From positions 62,001-126,000 of the forward strand of contig JADJAH010000009.1 in assembly GCA_016704345.1 (NCBI GenBank): a DNA stretch of 64,000 bases. Reading direction: 5' to 3'. This document shows positions 17,884 through 26,958 of the stretch, piece by piece. The notes beneath the pieces were generated by a model. That model searched no databases. It worked only from the letters and a program-made list of their open reading frames with translations, and had not been told where the DNA came from. Position 1 is the stretch's first letter. Each line of letters opens with the position of its first letter. The translations under genes and the position numbers were made by a program. The DNA comes from Ignavibacteria bacterium. Lineage in GTDB: Bacteria > Bacteroidota > Ignavibacteria > Tepidaquicellales > Tepidaquicellaceae.

Positions 17884-19389
17884 GTGTTTAAGAAAATACT
17901 AATAGCCAACAGAGGTGAAATTGCGGTGCGCATTATAACTACCGCAAAAGAAATGGGTATAAAGACAGTAGCGATCTATTCTGACTTTGACAAATATTCA
18001 CTCTTTACAAGACTTGCCGATGAAGCATACAGAATCGGCGAACCACCATCATCAAAAAGTTATTTGCTTGCCGAAAAAATCATAGAGATTGCAAAAGCCA
18101 CAGACTCGGAAGGTATTCATCCGGGCTATGGCTTTCTTTCGGAAAGAGGATTCTTTGCGAAGATGTGTGAAGACAATGGAATAAAATTCATTGGTGCAAG
18201 CAACAAGTCCATAGACCTGCTTGGAAGCAAGACAGAAGCAAAAGCACTTGCAATAAAAAATAATGTTCCCGTTGTCCCCGGAACAGACAAGCCGCTTCAG
18301 GATTTTGATCAGATCAAACAGATAGCTAACGACATTGGCTACCCCGTATTGATCAAGGCCTCCGCCGGTGGAGGCGGAAAAGGAATGCGTATCGTCAGGG
18401 AAGATGCCGACATTGAAAGTTCGCTGCGAACAGCTCAAAGCGAAGCCAAGTCGTCATTTGGTGATGATAGTGTGTTCATCGAAAAGTATATCGAATCGCC
18501 AAGGCACATAGAATTTCAGATCCTTGCCGATGAGCATGGTAACGTAGTTCATCTTGGTGAAAGAGAGTGTTCGATGCAAAGAAGACATCAGAAGATCATT
18601 GAAGAAACTCCTTCAGTGATAATGGATGATAAGCTCAGAGAGGAGATGGGAGAATGTGCTAAGAGGATCGTTAAGGCGGCAGGATATTCAAATGCAGGAA
18701 CGGTGGAATTCATAGTTGATAAAAACAACAAGTTCTATTTCCTTGAAGTTAACACAAGATTGCAGGTTGAGCATCCTATAACCGAATTAAGAACTAGCCT
18801 TGATCTCGTAAAAGAGCAATTTAAAATTGCATGCGGCGAGAAACTATCCTTCACACAGGAAGATATAATATTCACGGGACATACGATTGAGTGCAGAATT
18901 TGTGCCGAAGAGTCTGAAAATAATTTCATGCCGTCAACAGGTAAGATCATTTACATGAACAAATACCTCGGTAACGGAATGAGGGAAGACACAGGCATAG
19001 AACAAGGTGACGAGATCTCTGTTTATTACGATCCCATGATCTCCAAGCTTGTATCACATGCCGATGACAGAGAATCTGCAATTGCAAAAATGAAACGAGC
19101 GCTTCGTGAATACAAGCTAATTGGAATCAAGACGAATATTCCATTCCTCCTCAGCCTGCTTGAAACCGAAGAGTTCATTAACGGAAATTATCATACTCAA
19201 TACATAGAGAATGAATTTCTTAAACGTGAAAAAATTAAGGCGCCTATCCACGAGACAAAGCTTGCTGTGATTTCTCTGGCGTCAATACTTTTTAAAGAGA
19301 ATAAGGCGCCCGCACTAAAATTGAGCACATCACAAAACGGAAGCCCAAAGAACCTTTGGGCAAAAAGAATTACGGAGAGTTTCAGATGA
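17884..19389 (+). CDS. Biotin carboxylase subunit of acetyl-/propionyl-CoA carboxylase
   Basis: 501-residue biotin carboxylase using ATP and bicarbonate to carboxylate the biotin of its carrier protein. Begins FKKILIANRGEIAVRI from a GTG; the ATP-grasp glycine-rich loop KASAGGGGKGMRIV is near residue 158, and RRHQKIIEE and EVNTRLQVEHP are present. The C-terminus extends roughly 50 residues beyond AccC, as in acyl-CoA carboxylase alpha subunits. It overlaps the biotin carrier gene (ATGA). The carboxyltransferase subunit is not in the window, so acetyl-CoA versus propionyl-CoA cannot be decided. Confidence 0.94.
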   Translation: MFKKILIANRGEIAVRIITTAKEMGIKTVAIYSDFDKYSLFTRLADEAYRIGEPPSSKSYLLAEKIIEIAKATDSEGIHPGYGFLSERGFFAKMCEDNGIKFIGASNKSIDLLGSKTEAKALAIKNNVPVVPGTDKPLQDFDQIKQIANDIGYPVLIKASAGGGGKGMRIVREDADIESSLRTAQSEAKSSFGDDSVFIEKYIESPRHIEFQILADEHGNVVHLGERECSMQRRHQKIIEETPSVIMDDKLREEMGECAKRIVKAAGYSNAGTVEFIVDKNNKFYFLEVNTRLQVEHPITELRTSLDLVKEQFKIACGEKLSFTQEDIIFTGHTIECRICAEESENNFMPSTGKIIYMNKYLGNGMREDTGIEQGDEISVYYDPMISKLVSHADDRESAIAKMKRALREYKLIGIKTNIPFLLSLLETEEFINGNYHTQYIENEFLKREKIKAPIHETKLAVISLASILFKENKAPALKLSTSQNGSPKNLWAKRITESFR

Positions 19390-19891
19390 AAAAATATTTG
19401 ACAACAATCAACACAACGAATCAGAAAGTCGAAACGGAAATGCTTCCGGGAAATAAGGCTCTGATAAATGGAAAAGAATATGATTACGATGTAAAGTTCA
19501 TGAATCCCAACGTCATGGTGCTTCGTGTTAATGGTGGAAATTATTTCCTTACCTGCGTGGAGGATGATGAAGAAATGCTTGAGGTGAATATTGAATCTGA
19601 TGTGTTCTTAGTGAAAAGCAAGAGTGAACTTGATTTGCTTGTTGAGAAATTATCCGGCAGCAAGGGAGACGCAAAAATTAAGAAAGAGGTCTACTCCCCG
19701 ATGCCCGGAATCATTAAGAAGCTCAATGTGCAGGAAGGACAGCAAGTTTCAAAAGGAGAAGTATTGTTCGTACTGGAAGCAATGAAGATGGAGAATGAGA
19801 TCAAAGCAGTCAAGGATTGCGTGATCAAAAGATCAACGTCGAGCCAATGAGTTCCGTGGAAAAGAACGAATTGCTTATAATGCTTGAGTAG
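19386..19891 (+). CDS. Biotin carboxyl carrier protein, frameshifted near the C-terminus
   Basis: Biotinyl domain protein. The start is the ATG at 19386 overlapping the TGA of the carboxylase. The biotinyl motif EAMKMENE is complete, with Lys134 as the biotinylation site, preceded by SPMPGIIKKL. The frame breaks at about 19828 in an AAAA run: the first frame ends at 19850 with RSTSSQ, while adding one A gives KINVEPMSSVEKNELLIMLE and a stop at 19891, the expected end of such a domain. Restored length is about 168 residues. A homopolymer sequencing error is the likeliest cause. Partner of the preceding carboxylase. Confidence 0.9.
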
Positions 19892-19924
19892 CTCAAGTTT
19901 TTTCGAAAACAAATCTTGACATAA

Positions 19925-20929
19925 TTGTTTCTCGCATTCGCGTCGCTTGTTGCGGCAGTTGTGCCGATGTTCGTCTATCTTCTTATAATCTGGTTTCTTG
20001 ACAGATATGAAAGAGAACCGTTTTGGTTTGTACTCCTGAATTTTTTCTGGGGCGCGACCGGTGCAGTAATGCTCGGAATAATCGGGAGCATTATCTTTCA
20101 GCTTCCGCTCAATGAAATTCTCAGGGCTGTTGCAGATGACAATCCAAATGAGCTTATAAATCTTTCAGGCGCTGTCATAACTGCTCCTCTTGTGGAGGAA
20201 TTTACAAAAGGACTTTTCATTCTGGTCGTTTCTTTGAGCAAAAGGTTTGACGGAGGTGTGGATGGCGCTGTGCTTGGCGGAGCAATAGGATTAGGATTTG
20301 GGATGACTGAGAACTTTATGTACTTTCTTACATACGGTACAACCCCCGTAACATGGCTTACTCTTGTGTTGATCCGGACTCTGTTTTCAGCAGTCATGCA
20401 TTGCATGGCAACTGCAACCTTCGGTGCTTTTATAGGTTATGCAAAATTCAAGCCATTCATTCTCAAGGTTATCTTAGTTCCAATAGGATTCTTCCTTGCG
20501 GTCTTTCTTCACTTTGCATGGAATCTCACCGTTAGTTTTGAAGACACTACGTTATTCGGATTTCTCTTTCTTATCATGTATATGTTCACACTGTTTGCCA
20601 TATTTCAGATTTCAGTTTATTTTGAAGGCAAAACCATCTTTCGTGAACTTCACGATGAAGCAAACCTTGGGCTAATTCCTTCAGATCATCTTAACTATAT
20701 TCCGTATGTTTCCAGAAGATTCAAGTATGGCTGGTGCCCCGCGGGAGTTGATCAAAAGAATTACGTCAAAACGGCGACCATTCTTGCTATAAGAAAAAAT
20801 CAATATAAGAATTCGACGGGATCTCAACAGATTGGCTATAAACGGCATATTGAAAAACTGAGATACGATATAGAACTCATGTTCTACAATGCAACGGTCG
20901 CATATCGTCAGTCACAAGGCGGTAATTAG
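19925..20929 (+). CDS. PrsW-family intramembrane protease
   Basis: 334-residue polytopic membrane protein. The PrsW hallmark motif is APLVEEFTKG with Glu91 and Glu92, followed by later conserved GFGMTEN and histidine-bearing membrane segments (MHCMAT, LHFAWN). PrsW in Bacillus performs site-1 cleavage of an anti-sigma factor, so a regulatory-proteolysis role is possible here, although the sigma/anti-sigma pair in this window lies 35 kb away. About eight helices in the first 235 residues, then a soluble tail of about 90 residues. TTG start at 19925. Confidence 0.85.
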   Translation: MFLAFASLVAAVVPMFVYLLIIWFLDRYEREPFWFVLLNFFWGATGAVMLGIIGSIIFQLPLNEILRAVADDNPNELINLSGAVITAPLVEEFTKGLFILVVSLSKRFDGGVDGAVLGGAIGLGFGMTENFMYFLTYGTTPVTWLTLVLIRTLFSAVMHCMATATFGAFIGYAKFKPFILKVILVPIGFFLAVFLHFAWNLTVSFEDTTLFGFLFLIMYMFTLFAIFQISVYFEGKTIFRELHDEANLGLIPSDHLNYIPYVSRRFKYGWCPAGVDQKNYVKTATILAIRKNQYKNSTGSQQIGYKRHIEKLRYDIELMFYNATVAYRQSQGGN

Positions 20930-20959
20930 AATTGTGACAAAGACATAAAGTCCATTAAG

Positions 20960-23368
20960 ATGAAGCAAAGCAATTCTCTTGCAGACCGTGTAATAAAGAA
21001 TTCGTATTACCAGGTCTTGCTTCAACTGTTCACATTCGTCTTTCCTATCATTCTCACCCCACTTATAATTTCTAAAATTGGAGAAGTGCAGTTTGGCATT
21101 TATGCATTGATCCTGGGTTTCATAGCCGTCTTTGGCCTGTTCGATCTAAGCTTTTCATCTTCCTTTATTGTCTTCATCTCCAGATATTTTGAGAAGAAGG
21201 ACGAACAGAATCTAAACAGTTATTTCAATACCGGGCTTTTCTTTTATATCGCTTTCTCAATAATTATTTGTACTGCCGGATTCCTGCTATCACAGCCAAT
21301 CCTGTCGCTGTTGAATATTCCTGCCGATTTGACAGTTGTTTCCAAACAAGTTTATCTGATTGGTCTAACTGTGTTTTTCGTGAATTCTGTCTTTGCAATA
21401 TTTCCTTCCGTGCTGATTAGCATACAGAAAATGTATTTAACAAGTGCAGCCGGAATTGCAGGCGGAATAATAAATTTTGTACTGACTGTCATTGCACTTT
21501 ATTCAGGCTATGGGTTAATGGGAATAATGCTCTCTCAACTTGTTACTGCAATTGTCGTTTCGATCATCAATTTTATTTTAGCGATTAGAATGATGCCGGA
21601 ACTCAGGATCAATCCTGCATCAATTACCTCAGGAGCCGCAAAGGAAATGGGTAAGTTCGGTTCGCAGATGCAGCTTTCCAAACTTGCCAGCTTCGCATCT
21701 GAAAAATATGACGAGTTTCTGCTCGCGCATTTTACAACACTAAGCAACGTTACTTATTTTAACATTGCCTCAAGAATCTCCAGAGCGGGGAGAATTATTC
21801 CCTTTCAAATTATTCCTCAGATTGCTCCAGTAGCGTCAGGATTAAAAGCAAAGGAGGAAGACTCGAAGTTAACTTCATTGTTTGAAACCGCTTCGAAATA
21901 TTTGCTCCTGGCAACTGCACCGGTATTTGTTTTCATCTTCACTTTTTCTGATCTGATAATAAGAACATGGATGGGAAACGGTTTTGAAATTTCTGCTGAC
22001 ATCCTCAAAGTACTTGCCTTTGGACAGCTCTTCAACCTTGCTTTCTCGGCTCCGGGAAATTCAATAATTCCCAACACCGGAAATCCGAAATTTCAAATGT
22101 ACGAAGGTTTGATCAACCTTGCTTTCAACATAGTTCTGAGCTTTCTGCTCATCAAGTACTACGGCATCTTCGGAGCGGCATTAGGCAGTGTACTCTCAAT
22201 GGTAATCTCATCTTTGTATGTGTTCTTCAAGTCCGCAGGTCACTTCAGGAAAGATGTTATGAAGATGATTTCCGGGTTATATCTTTTGCCTATATCGGCG
22301 TCCGTAAATGCAGGTATTGCAAGCTACATATTATACTTTCTTTCCAACAGGTTCTTGTTCCCCGCAGATGGAAGGCTTTCAGGACTGATTTACCTGGCAC
22401 TGCTTGTGTTGTTATTTATTTTGATCTTCTTAGTCATCATTTTCAGATCAAAGTATATTAATGAAAAAGACAAGATCCTCATAGCAAAGACCTTGATTAA
22501 AATACTTCCGGGAAGCAAGTTGCTTCCATCAAATGTGAAGTCTCAATACTCTTCGAAAACTTATCTGAATGAAAAAGTAAGCCTATTCATTGTAACTCAC
22601 AGCAGGCTTGGGATGCTGAAGCAGTGTTTGTCTTCGTTGCTTCCGTCTTTGAACGAAATTAATTACGAACTTTTAATCATTGATAATGCTTCAGATGACG
22701 GCACGAAAGATTTTCTGGAGAGTTTCAGCAAAGGAAATGAGAGGATCCGGCTGATCAGAAATGATGTGAATATTGGAACAAACGCAAAGTCTCAGGCTGC
22801 TGAACTTACAACAGGAGAGTTCATTATTGGAATAGATGACGATGTGATCGAATTTCCTGAGCATTGGGCTGAAAAGATGATTAAGGGGTATAAGACGATT
22901 TCCGGCATGGGTTATCTGTCAAGCGATGTAGTGGTTGACGAAACGACTAACGGCGCAAAGCATCCCGATGAATGTTACAACCGCGAAGAATTTGGAGATG
23001 ATGTAGTTCTTCTTGTCGGACCTACAGGCGGATGGTGCTTCATGTTGTCAAGAGAAGTATATAAAAAGGTCGGCAAGATTATTACATTTCCTGACAGGAT
23101 CTTTTTCGCAGAAGACGGTGATTATGTAAACAGGATCCGTAATATGGGATACAGGTATGGAATACTTGAAGGAGTAAAAGTGTATCACGCAACCGGCGAG
23201 TTTCACAACAAGGAATATTCGCGGGTATTCAATGAGAAATATGCTGATTATAAAAAGGGCGAGCCCCTGTCATATAAACTTATGAACAGAATAAAGAATC
23301 TGTTTGCATACAAGCGTTACGCCCTAAAGATAGATGAGCTTTCGAAGCAGTCACTTGACTGGCAATGA
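20960..23368 (+). CDS. Polysaccharide flippase fused to a GT2 glycosyltransferase
   Basis: 802-residue single reading frame with two parts. Residues 1 to about 490 form a MOP-superfamily, Wzx-like flippase: some 12-14 hydrophobic helices, starting NSYYQVLLQLFTFVFPIILTP. After a basic linker (about 490-535) comes a family 2 glycosyltransferase (about 537-790): SLFIVTHSRLGMLKQCL, NASDDGT, the acidic IGIDDDV motif near 624, GPTGGWCFMLSREVY and an EDGDY motif. No frame jump is needed to join them. The fusion suggests coupling of sugar transfer and lipid-linked glycan export at the inner membrane. Followed by two more GT2 genes. Confidence 0.88.
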   Translation: MKQSNSLADRVIKNSYYQVLLQLFTFVFPIILTPLIISKIGEVQFGIYALILGFIAVFGLFDLSFSSSFIVFISRYFEKKDEQNLNSYFNTGLFFYIAFSIIICTAGFLLSQPILSLLNIPADLTVVSKQVYLIGLTVFFVNSVFAIFPSVLISIQKMYLTSAAGIAGGIINFVLTVIALYSGYGLMGIMLSQLVTAIVVSIINFILAIRMMPELRINPASITSGAAKEMGKFGSQMQLSKLASFASEKYDEFLLAHFTTLSNVTYFNIASRISRAGRIIPFQIIPQIAPVASGLKAKEEDSKLTSLFETASKYLLLATAPVFVFIFTFSDLIIRTWMGNGFEISADILKVLAFGQLFNLAFSAPGNSIIPNTGNPKFQMYEGLINLAFNIVLSFLLIKYYGIFGAALGSVLSMVISSLYVFFKSAGHFRKDVMKMISGLYLLPISASVNAGIASYILYFLSNRFLFPADGRLSGLIYLALLVLLFILIFLVIIFRSKYINEKDKILIAKTLIKILPGSKLLPSNVKSQYSSKTYLNEKVSLFIVTHSRLGMLKQCLSSLLPSLNEINYELLIIDNASDDGTKDFLESFSKGNERIRLIRNDVNIGTNAKSQAAELTTGEFIIGIDDDVIEFPEHWAEKMIKGYKTISGMGYLSSDVVVDETTNGAKHPDECYNREEFGDDVVLLVGPTGGWCFMLSREVYKKVGKIITFPDRIFFAEDGDYVNRIRNMGYRYGILEGVKVYHATGEFHNKEYSRVFNEKYADYKKGEPLSYKLMNRIKNLFAYKRYALKIDELSKQSLDWQ

Positions 23369-23518
23369 TGATAACTCCTGGACTTACATCCGTTACATTA
23401 GTTGACTGCAAAACGGATTGCCTACCGGAGAAGAATTCATTCTTGGGCCTAAGATCACAAGGATCGCGTTTATGAGAGGTCGGAATTTTCACGTAAATGA
23501 CATTGAACTGAAAATGGA

Positions 23519-24475
23519 ATGACAAAACACTCGTCAAGCATACTCTCAATTATTATAGTAAATTACAACACTGGAGATATCCTTAAAGAGTGTGTAGATT
23601 CGTTATACGCATTTGAGAACAATAATAATTTTGAACTTATCATTGTTGATAACAACTCCCCGGACAATTCACGGCAGATCATTGAACACTTAATGTCACA
23701 TCACAAGAACATCAGGCATATTTTTCTTGAAGAAAGGGTAAGCTTCTCAGCCGCTAACAATATTGGTTTTGAAGCATCTTCAGGAGACTTAATTCTGATC
23801 ATGAATCCTGACATAATATTCACATCGCCGGTGTTTGAGAAGCTTGAGAAGTTGATGGATACAAATGAAGCCGGGGCATGCAGTCCCCTGTTGATTGGTA
23901 CTGACGGGGATTTTCAGAGAATATATTTTCAGAGATATCCAACTATCCTGCAGTTCATTTTCTTTTACTCAATACTTTCTAAGATATTCATGAGGTCGAA
24001 GTATCTAATAAACAAGTATCAGTACAATTGCGATATAGACACAGAATCCGGTCAGCTTCAATTCACCGAACAACTTCCCTGCGCATTTTACTTTACTACA
24101 AGAGATCTTTTTGTTGAAGCAGGAAAGATGGATCCTTCGTACAGGCTTTTTTTTGAGGATGTTGACTTGAGTTATCGAACAGGCAAGTTGAAACCACTTG
24201 CAGTTGATACTTCTGTCAGGGTAACCCATCTTGGAGGGAGCAGCTTCAAGAGAGAAGATGACTACTGGCTTTATGGAAGATTTATCACAGGAATGCTGAC
24301 ATTTTTCAGAAAACATTACAGCGAAATCAGATACCGAGCCCTTAAAATTATATCTCGCATCAATTCCTATATCGTTCTCTCTTTTGAAGTTTTGCTCGGA
24401 GTATTCGGAAAGAGCAGTAACTACAGAAAAAGAAAGCACCGGTACTTCATTCAGCAACTAAAAGACCTGCCTTGA
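23519..24475 (+). CDS. Family 2 glycosyltransferase (rhamnosyltransferase-like)
   Basis: 318-residue GT2 enzyme of the WcaA/RfbN-like group, cytoplasmic face of the membrane. The nucleotide-sugar fold opens with LSIIIVNYNTGDILKECVDSL; the metal-binding motif is MNPD instead of DxD, as is common in this group, and the acceptor-side acidic motif is FFEDVDLSYR. A C-terminal amphipathic or hydrophobic segment may associate with membrane. The donor and acceptor cannot be predicted. Its end overlaps the next GT gene by 4 bp. The 150 bp between the fusion gene and this one (23369-23518) hold no gene. Confidence 0.88.
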   Translation: MTKHSSSILSIIIVNYNTGDILKECVDSLYAFENNNNFELIIVDNNSPDNSRQIIEHLMSHHKNIRHIFLEERVSFSAANNIGFEASSGDLILIMNPDIIFTSPVFEKLEKLMDTNEAGACSPLLIGTDGDFQRIYFQRYPTILQFIFFYSILSKIFMRSKYLINKYQYNCDIDTESGQLQFTEQLPCAFYFTTRDLFVEAGKMDPSYRLFFEDVDLSYRTGKLKPLAVDTSVRVTHLGGSSFKREDDYWLYGRFITGMLTFFRKHYSEIRYRALKIISRINSYIVLSFEVLLGVFGKSSNYRKRKHRYFIQQLKDLP

Positions 24476-25431
24476 ACGGAACTGCTGTTTATATTGTCAT
24501 TCCAAATTACAACGGGCAGATTCATCTGAAGGATTGTTTCGACTCCTTATTGCGGCAAACATTTTCTGACTTCAAGGTTCTGCTTATAGATAATAATTCT
24601 TCCGACGAATCAATAAGCTTTACAACTAAGGGATATCCGCAAGTTGAAACAATAAGAATGTCTTATAACACCGGCTTTGCAAAAGCCGTTAATGCAGGTA
24701 TAAAGCGAGCACTTGAAGATGATCGCTGCAATTATGTGATACTTCTGAATAACGACACAGATTGTGACGCAAGATTCGTTGAAGAAATGGTAAAATCAGT
24801 TTCAGAGAATGATGCAGGCAGCGGCGCTTGTAAGATGTTGAATTTTACTGACAGAACAGTTATTGATGATGCGGGTGACTTCATAAAAAGAAGGGGCTCG
24901 CCGTATGCAAGAGGCTTTGGTGAAAAGGACATCAAACAATACGACAATGAAGAATTCATCTTTGGAGCTTGCGCCGGAGCAGCAATTTATAGAACCGAAG
25001 TCTTTGAGAAAGCCGGTTACTTTGATGATGATTTTTTTGCATACTATGAAGATGTTGACTTCTCATTCAGATTACAATTGATGGGATACAAGTGTTTCTA
25101 TAATCCAAAAGCTGTTTGTTATCATAAGAGAGGTGCAACAACAGCGGCGTCAGCCGGCTTCCAAACATACTACTGCGAAAAGAATCTTGTAGCGTTGCGA
25201 ATTAAGAATTATCCGTCCGGTATGTATTTACTTTCAATACCATTTTTTTTTATTGTCAGGCTAAAGAGATATCTCAATTTTCTTTTTCATCACTCACCGT
25301 CAATATTTGCAAGTGCCGTTAAAGGATATTTTAAAGGACTGTCAGAGTTGCCATTGTCTTTCAAAAAAAGACAGGAGATTATGAAGAATGTTAAGGTAAG
25401 TGATGATTACATTAAAAACATCCTAAGATAA
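24472..25431 (+). CDS. Family 2 glycosyltransferase
   Basis: 319-residue GT2 paralogue of the preceding gene. Key features are VYIVIPNYNGQIHLKDCFDSL near the N-terminus, LLNNDTDCD as the metal-binding segment, a GACAGAAIYRTEVF block and YYEDVDFSFRL as the late acidic motif. Starts at a TTG overlapping the previous TGA, so both glycosyltransferases are coupled. With the upstream flippase fusion it forms a three-gene surface-glycan set. Confidence 0.88.
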   Translation: MNGTAVYIVIPNYNGQIHLKDCFDSLLRQTFSDFKVLLIDNNSSDESISFTTKGYPQVETIRMSYNTGFAKAVNAGIKRALEDDRCNYVILLNNDTDCDARFVEEMVKSVSENDAGSGACKMLNFTDRTVIDDAGDFIKRRGSPYARGFGEKDIKQYDNEEFIFGACAGAAIYRTEVFEKAGYFDDDFFAYYEDVDFSFRLQLMGYKCFYNPKAVCYHKRGATTAASAGFQTYYCEKNLVALRIKNYPSGMYLLSIPFFFIVRLKRYLNFLFHHSPSIFASAVKGYFKGLSELPLSFKKRQEIMKNVKVSDDYIKNILR

Positions 25432-25524
25432 TGATGATTGCGGTATATGGTTTTTGATTGTAAGCATAGAACAATCTTAATCGGATGAATATTTTGAAGG
25501 CATTGACTATAATTGTGCAATAAT

Positions 25525-26106
25525 ATGAAGATGCGTATTGGAATATTTGGAGGGACTTTCAATCCTCCGCATATAGCTCACAAGATTGCCGCAGAGTTCT
25601 GCAGACAAGAACTTGACCTGGACAAAGTGATGTTCATTCCTTCCGGGAATCATCCTCTCAAGGATTCGATTGATCCGGAGCACAGATTGAATATGGCTGT
25701 TGCCACTTTTTCAGGCGATGAGAATTTCGAAGTAAATGAGATAGAAATTAAAAACAAAGTTGAAAAATCATTTACTGTGAATACTCTTCGGGAATTGAAG
25801 GAGATTTACGAATCGGATACTCAATTCATTTTGTTAATCGGCGCCGATAATTTGCTTGAACTTCACAAGTGGAAGGATCCGCACCAAATTTTTGACCTTG
25901 CTCAGGTTGCCGTCATGCACAGGCCGGGATATGAAATTGCTTCAGCGGAAAATCAATTTTTGTCAAAAGTTACTTCAGTTGAAATTCCTTTGATGGAAAT
26001 CTCATCGACAATGATTCGGGATCGGGTAATGAAAGGACTTTCAGTAAAATATCTGGTCGATCCGCAGGTTGAAGTCTACATAAAAGAAAAGAATCTTTAC
26101 AGGTAA
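25525..26106 (+). CDS. nadD: Nicotinate-nucleotide adenylyltransferase
   Basis: About 193 residues, transferring AMP from ATP to nicotinate mononucleotide in NAD synthesis. The nucleotidyltransferase signature GIFGGTFNPPHIAH sits at the very N-terminus and ISSTMIRDR is the C-terminal ATP-binding motif. I choose the ATG at 25525; a TTG four codons earlier or an ATG two codons later are alternatives. Stands alone after a 93-bp gap. Confidence 0.96.
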   Translation: MKMRIGIFGGTFNPPHIAHKIAAEFCRQELDLDKVMFIPSGNHPLKDSIDPEHRLNMAVATFSGDENFEVNEIEIKNKVEKSFTVNTLRELKEIYESDTQFILLIGADNLLELHKWKDPHQIFDLAQVAVMHRPGYEIASAENQFLSKVTSVEIPLMEISSTMIRDRVMKGLSVKYLVDPQVEVYIKEKNLYR

Positions 26107-26178
26107 TCTAAACTTTGGAGTATTAACATCGTAAATCAAAATTGACTCATTAATTCAAAACCAAAACTGAAAAGTACA

Positions 26179-26943
26179 ATGAGCGAAGAAACTTATGACC
26201 TTCAGCAAAACAACAATGGAAACTCGGTTCAGCAACTGTCAGTTGGTGAAGCAATTTCAGGAGTTTTTACTGAGCCTTCGGAGACATTTGAGACTATTGC
26301 GTCAACACCAAGAAAAAATTACTGGTTGATTCCGGTATTGATATCGATTGCTTTGAGTCTTGCCGCTACGTTTTTATTCATGAGGGATACAGAGCTTGTG
26401 GACAGTGTTATGGACAAACAGAAGGTAAAACTCAGCGAACAGTTTGACAAGAATGTTAAGGAAGGAAAGATGAGTCGAGAAGATGCGGACAAAGCACTCG
26501 AAGGCATTAGTTCAAAGAGTACTTTCTTTATGCTGGCAGGTTATGGCGGCGCAGTGCTCGGACCATTCATAATTCTTTTTCTGCTTAGCATTATCTATCT
26601 GGTTGTTTTGAAAATAGCAAAGGCGGAATTTGATTTTGGTAATGTTTTAAATGTTGTCGGACTTTCTGCCATCATCGCATCACTGGGAGGTCTCTTATCC
26701 ATGGTAGTCTCAATCTTCACGGGCAGAGTATCAGGTATTGGACTTGGACTCTTATTCAAAGAAGAAAACATCGGAGTACAGATGTATGCAATACTATCTA
26801 AGATCGACATTTTTCAGATCTGGTTTTATGTTGTAGTTGCAATAGGACTGAGCAAAATCGCAAGGATCAGCATGGCAACATCTGCAGCAATCGTGTTTGG
26901 GATATACATTGTCTACATAATCGCTTCATCATTCTTAGCATAA
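26179..26943 (+). CDS. YIP1-family membrane protein
   Basis: 254-residue inner-membrane protein with a polar N-terminus containing VGEAISGVFTEPSETFETI, the usual entry of bacterial YIP1 proteins (an x-W/F-P-x-x-T/F-F type segment), then about five helices. A charged, helix-forming stretch (about residues 78-110) lies between the first and second helices. Function of bacterial YIP1 proteins is not known. The next gene starts 15 bp later. Confidence 0.78.
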   Translation: MSEETYDLQQNNNGNSVQQLSVGEAISGVFTEPSETFETIASTPRKNYWLIPVLISIALSLAATFLFMRDTELVDSVMDKQKVKLSEQFDKNVKEGKMSREDADKALEGISSKSTFFMLAGYGGAVLGPFIILFLLSIIYLVVLKIAKAEFDFGNVLNVVGLSAIIASLGGLLSMVVSIFTGRVSGIGLGLLFKEENIGVQMYAILSKIDIFQIWFYVVVAIGLSKIARISMATSAAIVFGIYIVYIIASSFLA

Positions 26944-26958
26944 ACTTTAGCAAATAAA

